Source: Paenibacillus donghaensis
GTDB taxonomy: Bacteria; Bacillota; Bacilli; Paenibacillales; Paenibacillaceae
Length of the DNA: 64,000 nucleotides
Direction of reading: 5' to 3'
Assembly (NCBI RefSeq): GCF_002192415.1
Contig: NZ_CP021780.1
Location: 7,936,001-8,000,000, forward strand
The notes under the pieces were generated by a model. It had not been told where the DNA came from, searched no databases, and saw nothing but the letters and a program-made list of their open reading frames with translations. Every line of letters starts with the position of its first letter. The first letter of the stretch is position 1. This document shows positions 8,172 to 17,130 of the stretch, piece by piece. A program made the position numbers and the translations under genes.

Positions 8172-8918
8172 GTGCGGTGTAGTGTTCTGCAGTCGGCAGA
8201 CACGATCGCAGCCAAGCAGCGCAGTCGTGAAGCGGGCAGGCTCTTCAAAAGCCTGTTAGTTACCGTCGCATCCGTTGTGCTGGTCGGGGTGCTGTTTACC
8301 CAGTCCTCGTTCGCCAGCGGGATGCTGGACAAGATTCTTAAGACGTTATCACTGGAGCATATCTCTGTGTCTCAATATGAAACGCTGCCCGAGGTTGCCA
8401 ATGGTACCATACTTTACGATGAGTCAGGCAGGGAACTTGGTAAGGAAGTTGCGAAAATTCAACTTGATGATAGAGCCACAGTCAGCATTGGAGTAAGTGA
8501 GAGAGCCGGTGAGAACGAGATGCGCAAGCTTACCGATCCCGACAGACTAAACGATGACATGAACTTTGAGGTAGGTATGCCAGAGTATTTGCCGGAAGGC
8601 TATGTATTTGACCATGCGGAACAATATATAGATGAACATGGTGTTCTCAGTCCGAAGTACATCGATTTATATTTTATGAATAACGAAGGTAAACAGATTT
8701 ACATTCAAGAATGGTTTGCGGATGAAGAGACCGCCTATTCAATGTCTACGGAAGGTGCAATTGAAAGTACGAAGGTGAACGGAGCTGTTGCGATCATTAT
8801 GAATGACCATGTGATCAAATGGGAATCAGAAGGGGTTCTCTACTCGGTGGTGACCAAAGACATGGATAAATTGATTGATCGGAGTGAGCTGATCCGGATT
8901 GCCGAATCGGTGAACTGA
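8172..8918 (+). CDS. DUF4367-containing membrane-anchored protein, probably N-terminally truncated
   Basis: A 248-residue frame starting at GTG 8172, without a good ribosome site. A transmembrane helix spans about 28-48 (LFKSLLVTVASVVLVGVLF). The extracellular part contains MPEYLPEGYVFDHA and a repeated beta pattern (IDLYFMNNEGKQIYIQEW) typical of DUF4367, usually found as the outer domain of anti-sigma-like proteins. The cytoplasmic sigma-binding part before the helix is only about 25 unusual residues, and no sigma factor gene precedes it. I infer a 5' truncation at the GC junction near 8050-8170. It lies just upstream of an ABC operon. Confidence 0.65.
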   Translation: MRCSVLQSADTIAAKQRSREAGRLFKSLLVTVASVVLVGVLFTQSSFASGMLDKILKTLSLEHISVSQYETLPEVANGTILYDESGRELGKEVAKIQLDDRATVSIGVSERAGENEMRKLTDPDRLNDDMNFEVGMPEYLPEGYVFDHAEQYIDEHGVLSPKYIDLYFMNNEGKQIYIQEWFADEETAYSMSTEGAIESTKVNGAVAIIMNDHVIKWESEGVLYSVVTKDMDKLIDRSELIRIAESVN

Positions 8919-9071
8919 ACTGATTCTTCCCTTAGTGGTGCTGAGGAGGAATAACCTGGCATGCCAAACAGCATGCAGCGGATGAACAGGGTCAAGACTG
9001 GACAGCGGCCTCGACCCCGTTCTGTGTTCATTGATTTCATACTATCGATACATGAAGGGAAGCGAGGGGAA

Positions 9072-9938
9072 ATGAACATTACGCTTACTGACTTGAACAT
9101 GACATATGCCAATGGGAAACAGGCCTTGCGAAATATTTCCTTTGATATGCAAAGCCCCAATCTGACCGGCCTGTTGGGACCGAATGGCGCAGGCAAATCC
9201 ACGCTTATGAAGCTGCTCGTTTCTGAGCTGTTACCTACATCCGGGGGAATTCAACTGAACGGTTCGCCGCTTAATAAAGTGGAGAAGCAGTTAAAATCAG
9301 CATTGGGTTACCTGCCGCAGAGCTTCGGCTTGTACGATGAGTTGACCGTGTGGCAGTTCCTTGATTACATGTCCGCGCTGAAGGGCATCAAGAACAGCAA
9401 GGAAGCGATCCGAAAGGTCATCGAGGAAACGAATCTCACTGCAAAGTATAAGGCACGTATTCGTACCTTGTCCGGTGGCCAACGGCAGCGAGTAGGGATT
9501 GCCCAGGCGTTGCTCGGCAACCCGGAGCTGCTAATTTTTGACGAGCCTACCGTAGGGCTTGATCCGGAGGAGCGAATTAATTTCCGCAATCTCTTCTCGA
9601 GAACTGCCGAAGACAAAATCGTGCTGCTCTCCACACATATCATCGAGGATATTCAATCAGTCTGCAACCGTCTGATCGTAATGAACGAGGGGAGATTGTT
9701 GTTCGACGGAACTCCAGAGGAACTGATCGGATTGGCATATGGCCATGTCGGTATTTTGGAGGAGCAGGTCGACAACAACGAGAAGCAGGGCTATCAGATA
9801 ACGTCTCGTATCAACACTACTCGCGGCGTTATCTGCCGTATAGTAGCAGAGGTGTTGCCTGCCTTTGCACAGCCGGTGGAACCAACGCTGGAGGATGCCT
9901 ACATGTACCGGATTTCGAAAGGAGTGGGGCTTCGATGA
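9072..9938 (+). CDS. ABC transporter ATP-binding protein
   Basis: A 288-residue ATPase. The ATG at 9072 follows GAGGGGA and opens MNITLTDLNMTYANGKQALR. Walker A is GPNGAGKST near residue 38, the Q-loop is LPQSFGLYD, the signature is LSGGQRQRVGIAQAL, Walker B is LLIFDEPTVGLDPEE, and the H-loop is STHII. An in-frame start at 8961 lacks support. It overlaps the next gene by four bases (ATGA), so the three genes 9072-12857 form one operon. It would energise the two membrane proteins that follow. Substrate unknown. Confidence 0.93.
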   Translation: MNITLTDLNMTYANGKQALRNISFDMQSPNLTGLLGPNGAGKSTLMKLLVSELLPTSGGIQLNGSPLNKVEKQLKSALGYLPQSFGLYDELTVWQFLDYMSALKGIKNSKEAIRKVIEETNLTAKYKARIRTLSGGQRQRVGIAQALLGNPELLIFDEPTVGLDPEERINFRNLFSRTAEDKIVLLSTHIIEDIQSVCNRLIVMNEGRLLFDGTPEELIGLAYGHVGILEEQVDNNEKQGYQITSRINTTRGVICRIVAEVLPAFAQPVEPTLEDAYMYRISKGVGLR

Positions 9939-12127
9939 ACTCTCTCTCCTATCTGATGGTAGAGGTGAAGCGCATCTTCCGCTCCAGAGTCACCTGGCTG
10001 GTCATCACGCTGACGGTTTGTGCGCCTTTGGCGGGATATTCGCTGTATCAACCGGCTAATATTGCGACTAAGGCGAGCCGATTTATTGCGAATCCTGTCC
10101 TTGCCGCAGTGATTGGTGGTGCGGTGCTGTTTGCTCTTCTTACCCTTTTTGAGTTGGACCGGGTACACCGGAAAGGCACAGCGGTCCTCACGGACACGAT
10201 TGTTTCTCCGCTTACGATGAATGCGGCACGTCTGATCGCTCTCCTTATGGCGGCCACCGCTGCCGGGCTTCTGATGATGGCTGTTTATTATCCCTATACG
10301 TATATCAAGATGGGCTACCTGTTCGATCCCGGGCTCTACTTGGAAAGCTACATGATTCTGCTGCTACCCAGCTTGTGGACGGGTTGTCTTGTTGCGGCTG
10401 CTTTTTACCAGATCACTCGAAGGTTCGAGCTCAGCTTTCTCCTTGTTGTCGCATGTCTGCTGGTGAGCAGAAGCGATTATTTTGCTGAGAAATACATGCT
10501 GAGATGGATCAATCCGAGCGTCCCCCTCTTCACTGACGACTTCAGTAATGCGATGCCTCTGCGGATGGCTGCACATAACCGGCTGTTCTGGCTGCTAGTG
10601 CTGATGGGACTATGGCTGGTGTCGGTCCTGTTCATTCGACGGTACGGCAAAGGAATCATCGGCTCACTAGCTCGCAATGGCCGCAAGCTCTATCTTCCTA
10701 TGCTTGCCGTTGTGTTCTTTGCCGGCGGGGCTCATACCTATATCAGTCAGCCCTATATCAACAACAGTTTAAGCGGGGAGGATTCTTTCGACAATTATGA
10801 TTATTACGAGAGGCTGTTTCTGATATCCACTCAGGTGAATGCCACACCGGATGTCAGAAGTGGAACCCTGAACGGAACGGTAACTTACCAAATCCGCAAT
10901 GAAAATACGGAGTCTCTTGAACAAAAATTGGAAATCAACAGCGGTTATACCGTACACAACATGACGCTTAACGGACAACCGCTTGCATTCACCGATCTGA
11001 ACATCGACAAAGAATCAGGTAAGCAGATCGTCTTTACACTGCCGCCTGTGGAAGAGATGGAACTTGTAATCGAATACGGCGGGTACCCGAAAGCTTGGGC
11101 CTATTTAGTAAACGAGATGAATAGCAGTATCATTAGCCGCGAGTATATTGATCTTACTTTCACAAGTTTTGCACCAGTGCTGCCCATGAGGGATGCGGAT
11201 GATAATGATCCTGCTGATTTAACGGCTACGTTTACTATTCCCGCAGACATGGTGCCCATCGTCCCAAGAGGAGGCAATATTGAACTGGTGAGCGGCAATG
11301 AGGATGGGACCAAAACTTGGAACGTGCTTAGAAAAGATGCAATCAGTATGTCCTTGCTTGCGGCGGACTTTATTCGCGAAGACATTAAGACGGAGGGACT
11401 GGCAACGCAGTTCTATTATGGACGTAAGCATCAGAATATTATGGAGTCCTCCAACATTCGAGAGCTTCTGGAAGAGGTTATTGATTACTGTACACATAAG
11501 TTTGGGCCACATGCTGCTGCAGGCAGCGGCACCTTGAAATTGGTTCAGACAACTGCTTTTAAACTGGGGGGCATTGCCGCAGGCGACATGAGCAGTATGG
11601 ATGAGACCGCTTTTTCTGAGGAGGGAATGAACGATCCCTGGAAGGGCGCGAAAGGCAACGAAGTGCTGGCGCACGAAATCATCCATCAGTGGTGGGGACT
11701 TAGCACAATGTTCCAGCCGGACCTTGAGAACCACTGGACGCAAGAGGGTTTAACTGTCTATGTTACCTATCGGTTCGCCAAGGAGAAGTACGGAGAAGAA
11801 TACGCCAGGAAAAACTACATCGATGTCTGGGAACAGGCGGTTGAGGCTCAGAAACGCAATTTTTACACCCGGAATCCTCATTATCTGGACGTTTTACCGG
11901 ATAGATATGCCGAAGCCGTTCGTTTGGAACAGAGCAGAGTCAACGAGTATTGCCTGATGGCGCTGAAAATCTTAAAGGCGGAACAACTGGTGGGCGGAGA
12001 GAAGAACTTCGATAAGCTGCTAGCCGAGATGTACGAGACCAAGGGGACCGAAAACTATCCCTTGCTATCCTACAACGATTTTCTGAAAACCTCTGGACTG
12101 ACAAAGGAGATGCTGGAACTTGACTAA
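9935..12127 (+). CDS. ABC permease fused to an M1-family aminopeptidase domain
   Basis: A 730-residue fusion. Residues 1-270 hold about seven hydrophobic segments of an ABC-2-like permease. The C-terminal part is an extracytoplasmic gluzincin peptidase: zinc motif HEIIHQWWG with His near 580 and 584, and the third ligand Glu near 604 in HWTQEGLTVYVTYRFA. Residues 285-450 form the beta-rich N-terminal peptidase domain. Proteins of this layout are often near 1,000 residues with a second membrane half; here the second permease is a separate gene. The catalytic motifs are intact. Peptide export coupled to trimming is a plausible role, but inferred. Confidence 0.87.
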   Translation: MNSLSYLMVEVKRIFRSRVTWLVITLTVCAPLAGYSLYQPANIATKASRFIANPVLAAVIGGAVLFALLTLFELDRVHRKGTAVLTDTIVSPLTMNAARLIALLMAATAAGLLMMAVYYPYTYIKMGYLFDPGLYLESYMILLLPSLWTGCLVAAAFYQITRRFELSFLLVVACLLVSRSDYFAEKYMLRWINPSVPLFTDDFSNAMPLRMAAHNRLFWLLVLMGLWLVSVLFIRRYGKGIIGSLARNGRKLYLPMLAVVFFAGGAHTYISQPYINNSLSGEDSFDNYDYYERLFLISTQVNATPDVRSGTLNGTVTYQIRNENTESLEQKLEINSGYTVHNMTLNGQPLAFTDLNIDKESGKQIVFTLPPVEEMELVIEYGGYPKAWAYLVNEMNSSIISREYIDLTFTSFAPVLPMRDADDNDPADLTATFTIPADMVPIVPRGGNIELVSGNEDGTKTWNVLRKDAISMSLLAADFIREDIKTEGLATQFYYGRKHQNIMESSNIRELLEEVIDYCTHKFGPHAAAGSGTLKLVQTTAFKLGGIAAGDMSSMDETAFSEEGMNDPWKGAKGNEVLAHEIIHQWWGLSTMFQPDLENHWTQEGLTVYVTYRFAKEKYGEEYARKNYIDVWEQAVEAQKRNFYTRNPHYLDVLPDRYAEAVRLEQSRVNEYCLMALKILKAEQLVGGEKNFDKLLAEMYETKGTENYPLLSYNDFLKTSGLTKEMLELD

Positions 12128-12857
12128 GCTATTCAGATATGAACTTCATAGATTCCTCTTTAATAAATTTTTTCTTGGTCTGTTGGTCATTACCGGATTG
12201 TACAGCTACCAAATATTAAGTGGAGATATTATCAGAGGCGTGGCGAATACGGCACCCTTCTCCAAATGGAGCTATGGGGCATTCCTGTCGTCGCTGTTGC
12301 CCCTGAACTTGATCACACTGCTGTTTTTCATTTCTTTTCTCTACTCCAAAAAAGAACAGCGTGTTCAGGTACTCACTGGTGCCACACCGATTGAAAGGGT
12401 GAGCTTCGCTTTAGTACGTTACGCAGCAATTGTAACAGCGTTTGCGTTGATCTGCTGCGTGGTTGTCCTGATCAGCATCGTTTTTTATCAGCGAATTTTT
12501 CACTTCGGATCGTTTGGCAATTTTCTGTCCCCAATCCTGCTCACACTGTCTCCCGCTATGCTGTTTGTACTGGGGGTGGGACTGCTCGCGGGGCGGGTGC
12601 AGCCCGGTCTGATCTATGTTCTGATGCTTCTGCTGCTCGTGCTGAATTGGGTTTCGTTACCGTATGGGATGGAACTGTTTGGGGGGGACTTCTATCAAAA
12701 TTATCCGTCTACGCTCCAGGTAGGGGCGAATGGCGAACCGGCATTTATCATACCCACAGTCGTTTGGATAGGCAAGGCGGCTTATGTGGGAATGGGCATC
12801 CTTTTTCTTCTGATTAGTTTGTATCTACCGAAAAAAGCCTGTCAAGTAGACAGATGA
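12120..12857 (+). CDS. ABC transporter membrane protein
   Basis: A 245-residue membrane protein with six hydrophobic segments, beginning MTKLFRYELHRFLFNKFFLG, an amphipathic start usual for ABC-2-type permeases. It overlaps the preceding fusion gene by eight bases. It likely pairs with the N-terminal permease domain of that protein, with the ATPase at 9072 driving both. No ligand information is visible. Confidence 0.8.
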   Translation: MTKLFRYELHRFLFNKFFLGLLVITGLYSYQILSGDIIRGVANTAPFSKWSYGAFLSSLLPLNLITLLFFISFLYSKKEQRVQVLTGATPIERVSFALVRYAAIVTAFALICCVVVLISIVFYQRIFHFGSFGNFLSPILLTLSPAMLFVLGVGLLAGRVQPGLIYVLMLLLLVLNWVSLPYGMELFGGDFYQNYPSTLQVGANGEPAFIIPTVVWIGKAAYVGMGILFLLISLYLPKKACQVDR

Positions 12858-12873
12858 AAAAAGCTATGCAGCT

Positions 12874-12904
12874 AGCGCGTGCCGATATTCTCTCGGCGCG
12901 CGCT
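12874..12904 (+). terminator. GC-rich hairpin at the end of the ABC operon
   Basis: A 12-bp stem (AGCGCGTGCCGA at 12874-12885 with 12893-12904, one G-U pair) and a 7-base loop. There is no T-run after it, so it may be a weak or Rho-assisted terminator or an mRNA end-protecting hairpin. Confidence 0.5.
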
Positions 12905-13031
12905 GGTTTAGCCTCATTCCTTATTTCAAGCCACTTATTATATGAAATGGAAAGCATGCTATGGTAACATGTCTGATTTACCTCAAAGTGTCGATAATAT
13001 AGAAGGATTAAATTTTAGAGGAGGTTATACT

Positions 13032-13598
13032 GTGGTAAATGAAAAAAGGGAGTTATCACTAGAAGAAAAAGAAGCATTGCTTGACGTATTAAAAACTCGT
13101 TTTGAGAAAAATAGGAATCGCCACGAGGGATTGGAATGGGCCCAAGTACAACTAAAGCTGGAAGCTAACAACGGAAAATTAGGGTCCATTCATGAGATGG
13201 AAAGAACCGGCGGTGAACCGGATGTGGTTGGTTATGATGAAGAGACGAGAGATTATATTTTCTGTGACTGTTCAGCAGAAAGCCCCAAAGGCCGGAGAAG
13301 TGTTTGTTACGACGGCGAAGCCCTGAACTCAAGAAAACAAAATAAACCGGAAAACAGCGCCGTTCAAATGGCGGCTGAGATGGGCATTGAGCTACTAACA
13401 GAAGAACAATACCGGGAATTGCAGAAACTTGGGAATTTCGATACGAAAACATCGAGTTGGGTGGTAACACCTGCAGATATCAGAAATCTCGGTGGTGCAA
13501 TCTTTGCTGATTTCCGTTATGGAAATATCTTTGTGTATCATAACGGTGCAGAATCTTACTATGGCGCTAGGGGTTTCCGTGGCTCGCTTAGAGTTTGA
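13032..13598 (+). CDS. DUF4256 family protein
   Basis: A 188-residue soluble protein. I place the start at GTG 13032, seven bases after GAGGAGG; the in-frame ATG at 12942 has no ribosome site. The sequence contains LSLEEKEALLDVLKTRFEK, the acidic HEMERTGGEPDVVGYDEET, and IFCDCSAESPKGRRSVCYD, and ends YYGARGFRGSLRV. These are characteristic of the DUF4256 family, of unknown function. It is single-copy here and has no operon partner. Confidence 0.85.
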   Translation: MVNEKRELSLEEKEALLDVLKTRFEKNRNRHEGLEWAQVQLKLEANNGKLGSIHEMERTGGEPDVVGYDEETRDYIFCDCSAESPKGRRSVCYDGEALNSRKQNKPENSAVQMAAEMGIELLTEEQYRELQKLGNFDTKTSSWVVTPADIRNLGGAIFADFRYGNIFVYHNGAESYYGARGFRGSLRV

Positions 13599-13789
13599 AT
13601 TGGGTATCGCGGATTCGGCTTTTCACGGGGTTATGATATACTTGTTTAGATGCCCACCATTAACACATGCTGCCGTTTGATATACTTTGCTATAACATGC
13701 TGAAAGTGAAGAAGAAGTAAGAGTATGAACAGGTTAGTTTACTATTTCGGGATAAAGATTTGTCCTGTATTCATAGAGAGGTTTTTGAT

Positions 13790-14779
13790 ATGACGAATAA
13801 TTTTTGGCGTGATTTACCGCGACCTTTTTTTGTGCTGGCGCCCATGGAAGATGTGACGGATGTTGTTTTTCGCCATGTCGTAAGTATTGCTGCCAGACCG
13901 GATGTGTTCTTTACGGAGTTTGCGAATACAGAGAGTTATTGTCACCCGGAGGGGCACCATGCTGTGCGCGGGCGTCTGACTTATACAGAGGATGAACAGC
14001 CCATTGTAGCGCATATCTGGGGAGATAAGCCGGAATACTTCCGTCAGATGAGCATCGGTATGGCACAAGAAGGCTTCAAGGGCATTGATATTAATATGGG
14101 TTGTCCTGTAGCGAATGTAGCAGAGAACGGGAAGGGGAGCGGCCTGATCTGCCGTCCAGAACTTGCAGCGGAGATCATCCAGGCTGCCAAAGCCGGGGGA
14201 CTGCCCGTCAGTGTCAAAACAAGGCTCGGGTTCAGTAACTTAGACGAATGGCGCGGCTGGTTAACCCATATCCTGAAGCAAGACATTGTGAATCTGTCCA
14301 TTCATCTGCGCACACGTGAGGAAATGAGCAAAGCAGATGCCCACTGGGAGCTGATTCCCGAGATCAAGAAGCTTCGCGATGAGGTGGCACCCCATACACT
14401 GCTGACCATTAACGGGGATATCCCTGACCGTCAGACCGGCCTCATGCTCGCTGAAGAGTACGGTGTGGATGGGATTATGATTGGGCGCGGTATTTTTCAT
14501 AATCCATTTGCTTTTGAGAAGGAGCCGAAGGATCACAGTAGTGAGGAATTACTTGATCTGCTACGGCTGCATCTAGATCTCCATGATCACTATTCAGGAC
14601 TGGAACCACGTTCGTTCAGACCTCTTCAACGATTCTTTAAAATATATGTCCGCGGATTTCGAGGGGCAAGTGAATTAAGAAATACCTTAATGAACGCAAA
14701 GTCAACAAGTGAAGTGCGTGCGCTGCTCGATGAATTTGGAAGTGAGGAGCCTGACGGAGCGGAGGTACTTGGGGATTAA
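13790..14779 (+). CDS. tRNA-dihydrouridine synthase family protein (copy 1)
   Basis: A 329-residue FMN-dependent TIM barrel expected to reduce uridine in tRNA. The start is the ATG at 13790 after GAGAGG. It opens with [16 protein letters not shown] (flavin-binding APMxxVT). The general-acid Cys is near residue 105 in [24 protein letters not shown] lies near 145, and the phosphate-binding [16 protein letters not shown] is near 235. A second, closely similar gene lies at 36527. In both places a Ser-Trp-starting small protein gene follows, so the pair was duplicated. Which tRNA position is modified cannot be told. Confidence 0.9.
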   Translation: MTNNFWRDLPRPFFVLAPMEDVTDVVFRHVVSIAARPDVFFTEFANTESYCHPEGHHAVRGRLTYTEDEQPIVAHIWGDKPEYFRQMSIGMAQEGFKGIDINMGCPVANVAENGKGSGLICRPELAAEIIQAAKAGGLPVSVKTRLGFSNLDEWRGWLTHILKQDIVNLSIHLRTREEMSKADAHWELIPEIKKLRDEVAPHTLLTINGDIPDRQTGLMLAEEYGVDGIMIGRGIFHNPFAFEKEPKDHSSEELLDLLRLHLDLHDHYSGLEPRSFRPLQRFFKIYVRGFRGASELRNTLMNAKSTSEVRALLDEFGSEEPDGAEVLGD

Positions 14780-14825
14780 GCGGTCAGGATTGTGGAAATC
14801 CGAGTAGAAAATAGAATAGACGCTA

Positions 14826-14910
14826 AAAGAGTGAGGATCGGATGAATGGAGAGGGGGATCAACCCGGAGCCAACAAGCCTTTCCTCTGTTTGGTTATGGA
14901 GGGGAATTAC
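14826..14910 (+). other. Conserved non-coding leader of the SF0329-like gene (copy 1)
   Basis: About 85 bases before the gene are nearly identical to 39518-39597 before its duplicate, yet small indels shift any reading frame between the copies. Conservation of non-coding sequence with the RBS (GGAGGGG) at its end suggests either recent duplication or a regulatory leader. A weak imperfect stem (CCAACA with TGTTTGG) is possible within it. Confidence 0.4.
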
Positions 14911-15480
14911 ATGTCCTGGAGCAAATTGAAGCAACAACTGGAGAGCTTTCTCTGTCCTGCGTTACATGGAAGGGTAGAATACCGCGCACCTGGGTACCGT
15001 TATCTGCCTGATAAATCAGGCATTTGTTATATCTCGGTAGATAAAAAGAACGTACTCAATATGGGTGATAAAACGAACGCAATCAGATGGTATCAATCAG
15101 AGTTGGAAATTAAGAATGATCCAGATATCCAAATCCCTATCAGCAATGACGACATTGAAGCGGTCAGACAAGCTGCCAAGGGAGCAGTGCCGGAGAATCG
15201 TCTAATAGTAATGGCTAGAAGCAGAAAAAGTTCAGAACATGCAAAAGAGCTTTTGTCAGCACAGACTTCATTAAGTAAATCGAATTTTATCGTTGTGGCT
15301 AATCAGTTTTTATCTACTCCTATAGAGGAAAGCATAGAGAGCAATGATATCGTATTGAATATTCTAGCTTTGGTGGACAGAAGAGTTGGGAAAAAGCGGA
15401 TTTTGAGCATGGCGGAGAAGATGGAGTTGAAGCATCCGGTTGTGCGGTATTTTTATGAGTTGCGGCGGGGGGCGTTGTGA
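14911..15480 (+). CDS. SF0329-like small conserved protein (copy 1)
   Basis: A 189-residue soluble protein opening MSWSKLKQQLESFLCPAL, followed by YRAPGYRYLPDKSGICYISV and VDKKNVLNM. The start is the ATG 14911, eight bases after GGAGGGG; an upstream in-frame ATG at 14842 is not conserved in the duplicate. I recognise the pattern as that of the poorly described SF0329 family, with no known function. The duplicate at 39598 keeps the same length and same ending (YFYELRRGAL). It follows the Dus-like gene in both places. Confidence 0.75.
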   Translation: MSWSKLKQQLESFLCPALHGRVEYRAPGYRYLPDKSGICYISVDKKNVLNMGDKTNAIRWYQSELEIKNDPDIQIPISNDDIEAVRQAAKGAVPENRLIVMARSRKSSEHAKELLSAQTSLSKSNFIVVANQFLSTPIEESIESNDIVLNILALVDRRVGKKRILSMAEKMELKHPVVRYFYELRRGAL

Positions 15481-15701
15481 AGTGGATAATCTGTACCCGC
15501 GAATGATCATAGATGGGCAAGGGGGCGCTTGGCAAATTGATAGGGTAGTGATAGTTAAGAACTCACTCTTGAGTGGCGGGGAGTTTCATTCGTCATTTGT
15601 AGTATAACATTCGTGAAAATTGTAGGCTTAAGTTAAGGAGAATTTAACCTGATTATTATAGAAAGTCCTGTGAGTACCTTTAGTTCAAACTACATAGTAA
15701 T
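15481..15701. other. Intergenic: hairpin and a 15-base repeat
   Basis: Contains a short stem CACTC-TT-GAGTG at 15564-15575 and one copy of the direct repeat described at 15576. No gene is seen. Confidence 0.4.
15576..15590 (+). repeat. 15-base direct repeat flanking the 15.7 kb gene (left copy)
   Basis: GCGGGGAGTTTCATT at 15576-15590 recurs exactly at 16767-16781. The only gene between them is the unrecognised minus-strand gene, so the two copies bracket it. Confidence 0.6.
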
Positions 15702-16607
15702 TTACGAGTAAATAAAATTGTCTAATTCTTCATTAGTCATTGCTTTATTACTGTACAAGTAAGGGATGGCATCATGGTAATCTTTTAAGAATGACTGGTC
15801 ACTCTCTGTTTTCTCATTAATATATTTATATCTCCAATTGCGATCTTCTTTTGATATCGCATTTTTGAGCTCTTTCTTGGTGGTCCGATAACGAGTTTTC
15901 CCCTTGGGAGTAGTATATGCGGTTTCTTTTTTAGCTCTTTCTAGAATTACACGCATTAAAAATTGATTTGCACCAAAAAAATATCTTTTTCTAACGATAT
16001 TTTTAGGGGTTAGAAGAATCTTATTATTTTCATAACGATAGCAGGGGAGTGTTACTTTCTTCCAAGCTGAAGAGGCAACATCCCAAGTATCGAAAGTGTC
16101 TTCAGAATTGGGCTTTACATTAGCAATAGCTAATTGTTCTAATGTAAATTCATTCAATTGGAAATGTAAAATATTAGTTATCATATCCGAAAGTCCATCT
16201 TCACTAAAGCCTGATATAGTAACAGGTATGTCCATTGCTTTCGTAATATTTGGTATATTGGCTGTCAGCCTTTCGAGATTTTTAAAAGTTTCTAATAGAC
16301 CTTCTGCTGTATTACCATGTCCATTATCTCCATTTCCATAACCTAACTTTGTATAATTGATTTCTCTAGCACAGGATAGTAACTCTATTTTCTTATGTGC
16401 ATCATTGTTACGGTAAGCTTGATAAAATTCATTAAAAAAATTATCCAACAAATTGGTTGCATTATTGTACCAAGACCCTTGTTGAGTTTCTATTAAACAA
16501 GGGTCAATGAATAATTTTTGGTCATCTAAGACATTAATATCTACGAATTCCAAGTTAGAATGTCCAGTTCGAGAATGGTTTAGAAGTTCGGAAATATGTT
16601 TTTTCAT
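15702..16607 (-). CDS. Unrecognised protein sharing an N-terminal domain with the nuclease at 43344
   Basis: A 301-residue soluble protein. I start at the ATG at 16605-16607, six bases after a GGGGG run; an ATG eight codons earlier lies upstream of that site. I cannot name the family. Visible features are VLDDQKLFIDPCLIE near residue 30, GYGNGDNGHGNTAEGLLET near 100, FSEDGLSDMITNIL near 145 and LLTPKNIVRK near 205. The same ordered motifs occur in the protein at 43344, which adds a nuclease domain; this one ends in a basic tail instead. It is divergent from the large IS-broken gene. A defence role is inferred from neighbours only. Confidence 0.7.
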   Translation of the reverse strand: MKKHISELLNHSRTGHSNLEFVDINVLDDQKLFIDPCLIETQQGSWYNNATNLLDNFFNEFYQAYRNNDAHKKIELLSCAREINYTKLGYGNGDNGHGNTAEGLLETFKNLERLTANIPNITKAMDIPVTISGFSEDGLSDMITNILHFQLNEFTLEQLAIANVKPNSEDTFDTWDVASSAWKKVTLPCYRYENNKILLTPKNIVRKRYFFGANQFLMRVILERAKKETAYTTPKGKTRYRTTKKELKNAISKEDRNWRYKYINEKTESDQSFLKDYHDAIPYLYSNKAMTNEELDNFIYS

Positions 16608-16743
16608 ATTAACCCCCATGCTAGTGATCATTCACTATTATTTAGTTATAGAACAACTTCCATTTTACAGCATTATACATGATTTTACAAAAAAACTCAT
16701 CATTTAGGGAGAATAATGTTGCTTTATGCAACGATGTAATTTC

Positions 16744-16781
16744 AATGAAACTCCCCGCAGCTTGCTGCGGGGAGTTTCATT
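16744..16781. repeat. 17-bp perfect palindrome between divergent genes, with repeat right copy
   Basis: A 17-bp stem (16744-16760 with 16765-16781) around a CTTG loop. Neither side has a T-run beyond it, and it lies between two divergent genes. It could be an operator, a transcription insulator or a mobile-cassette end. Its right arm contains the 15-base repeat also at 15576-15590. Confidence 0.65.
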
Positions 16782-17123
16782 AAGTATACATATCTACAAT
16801 TTATCCATATTTACTATATAAAAAGTAGGAAATTTGCTACTATATTCCTAAGTACAAAGTATTGGAGGGGGATTATATCTGATAAATTCCGTAATATTAC
16901 AAACGAAGAAATAAAGCTAGCTCTTCTAATAGTAGGTTATCATAATGATATCCTGATAGATTTCGAAAATACAAACATTGAAGGTTTTTTTAGAGTAATC
17001 GATAGCGATATTTTTGAAAGGAAAATTATTTACCCTTGGCTTTTTGATACTGAGTTGTACATTAAATTTAATGATACTTACTCAGAAAAACCTGAAAAGC
17101 TAGATTATAGTCAAACATTCAAT

Positions 17124-17130
17124 TTATTAA
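17124..17130 (+). repeat. Target-site duplication TTATTAA (left)
   Basis: TTATTAA at 17124-17130 is repeated at 18508-18514, directly outside the terminal repeats of the first insertion sequence. Confidence 0.7.
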
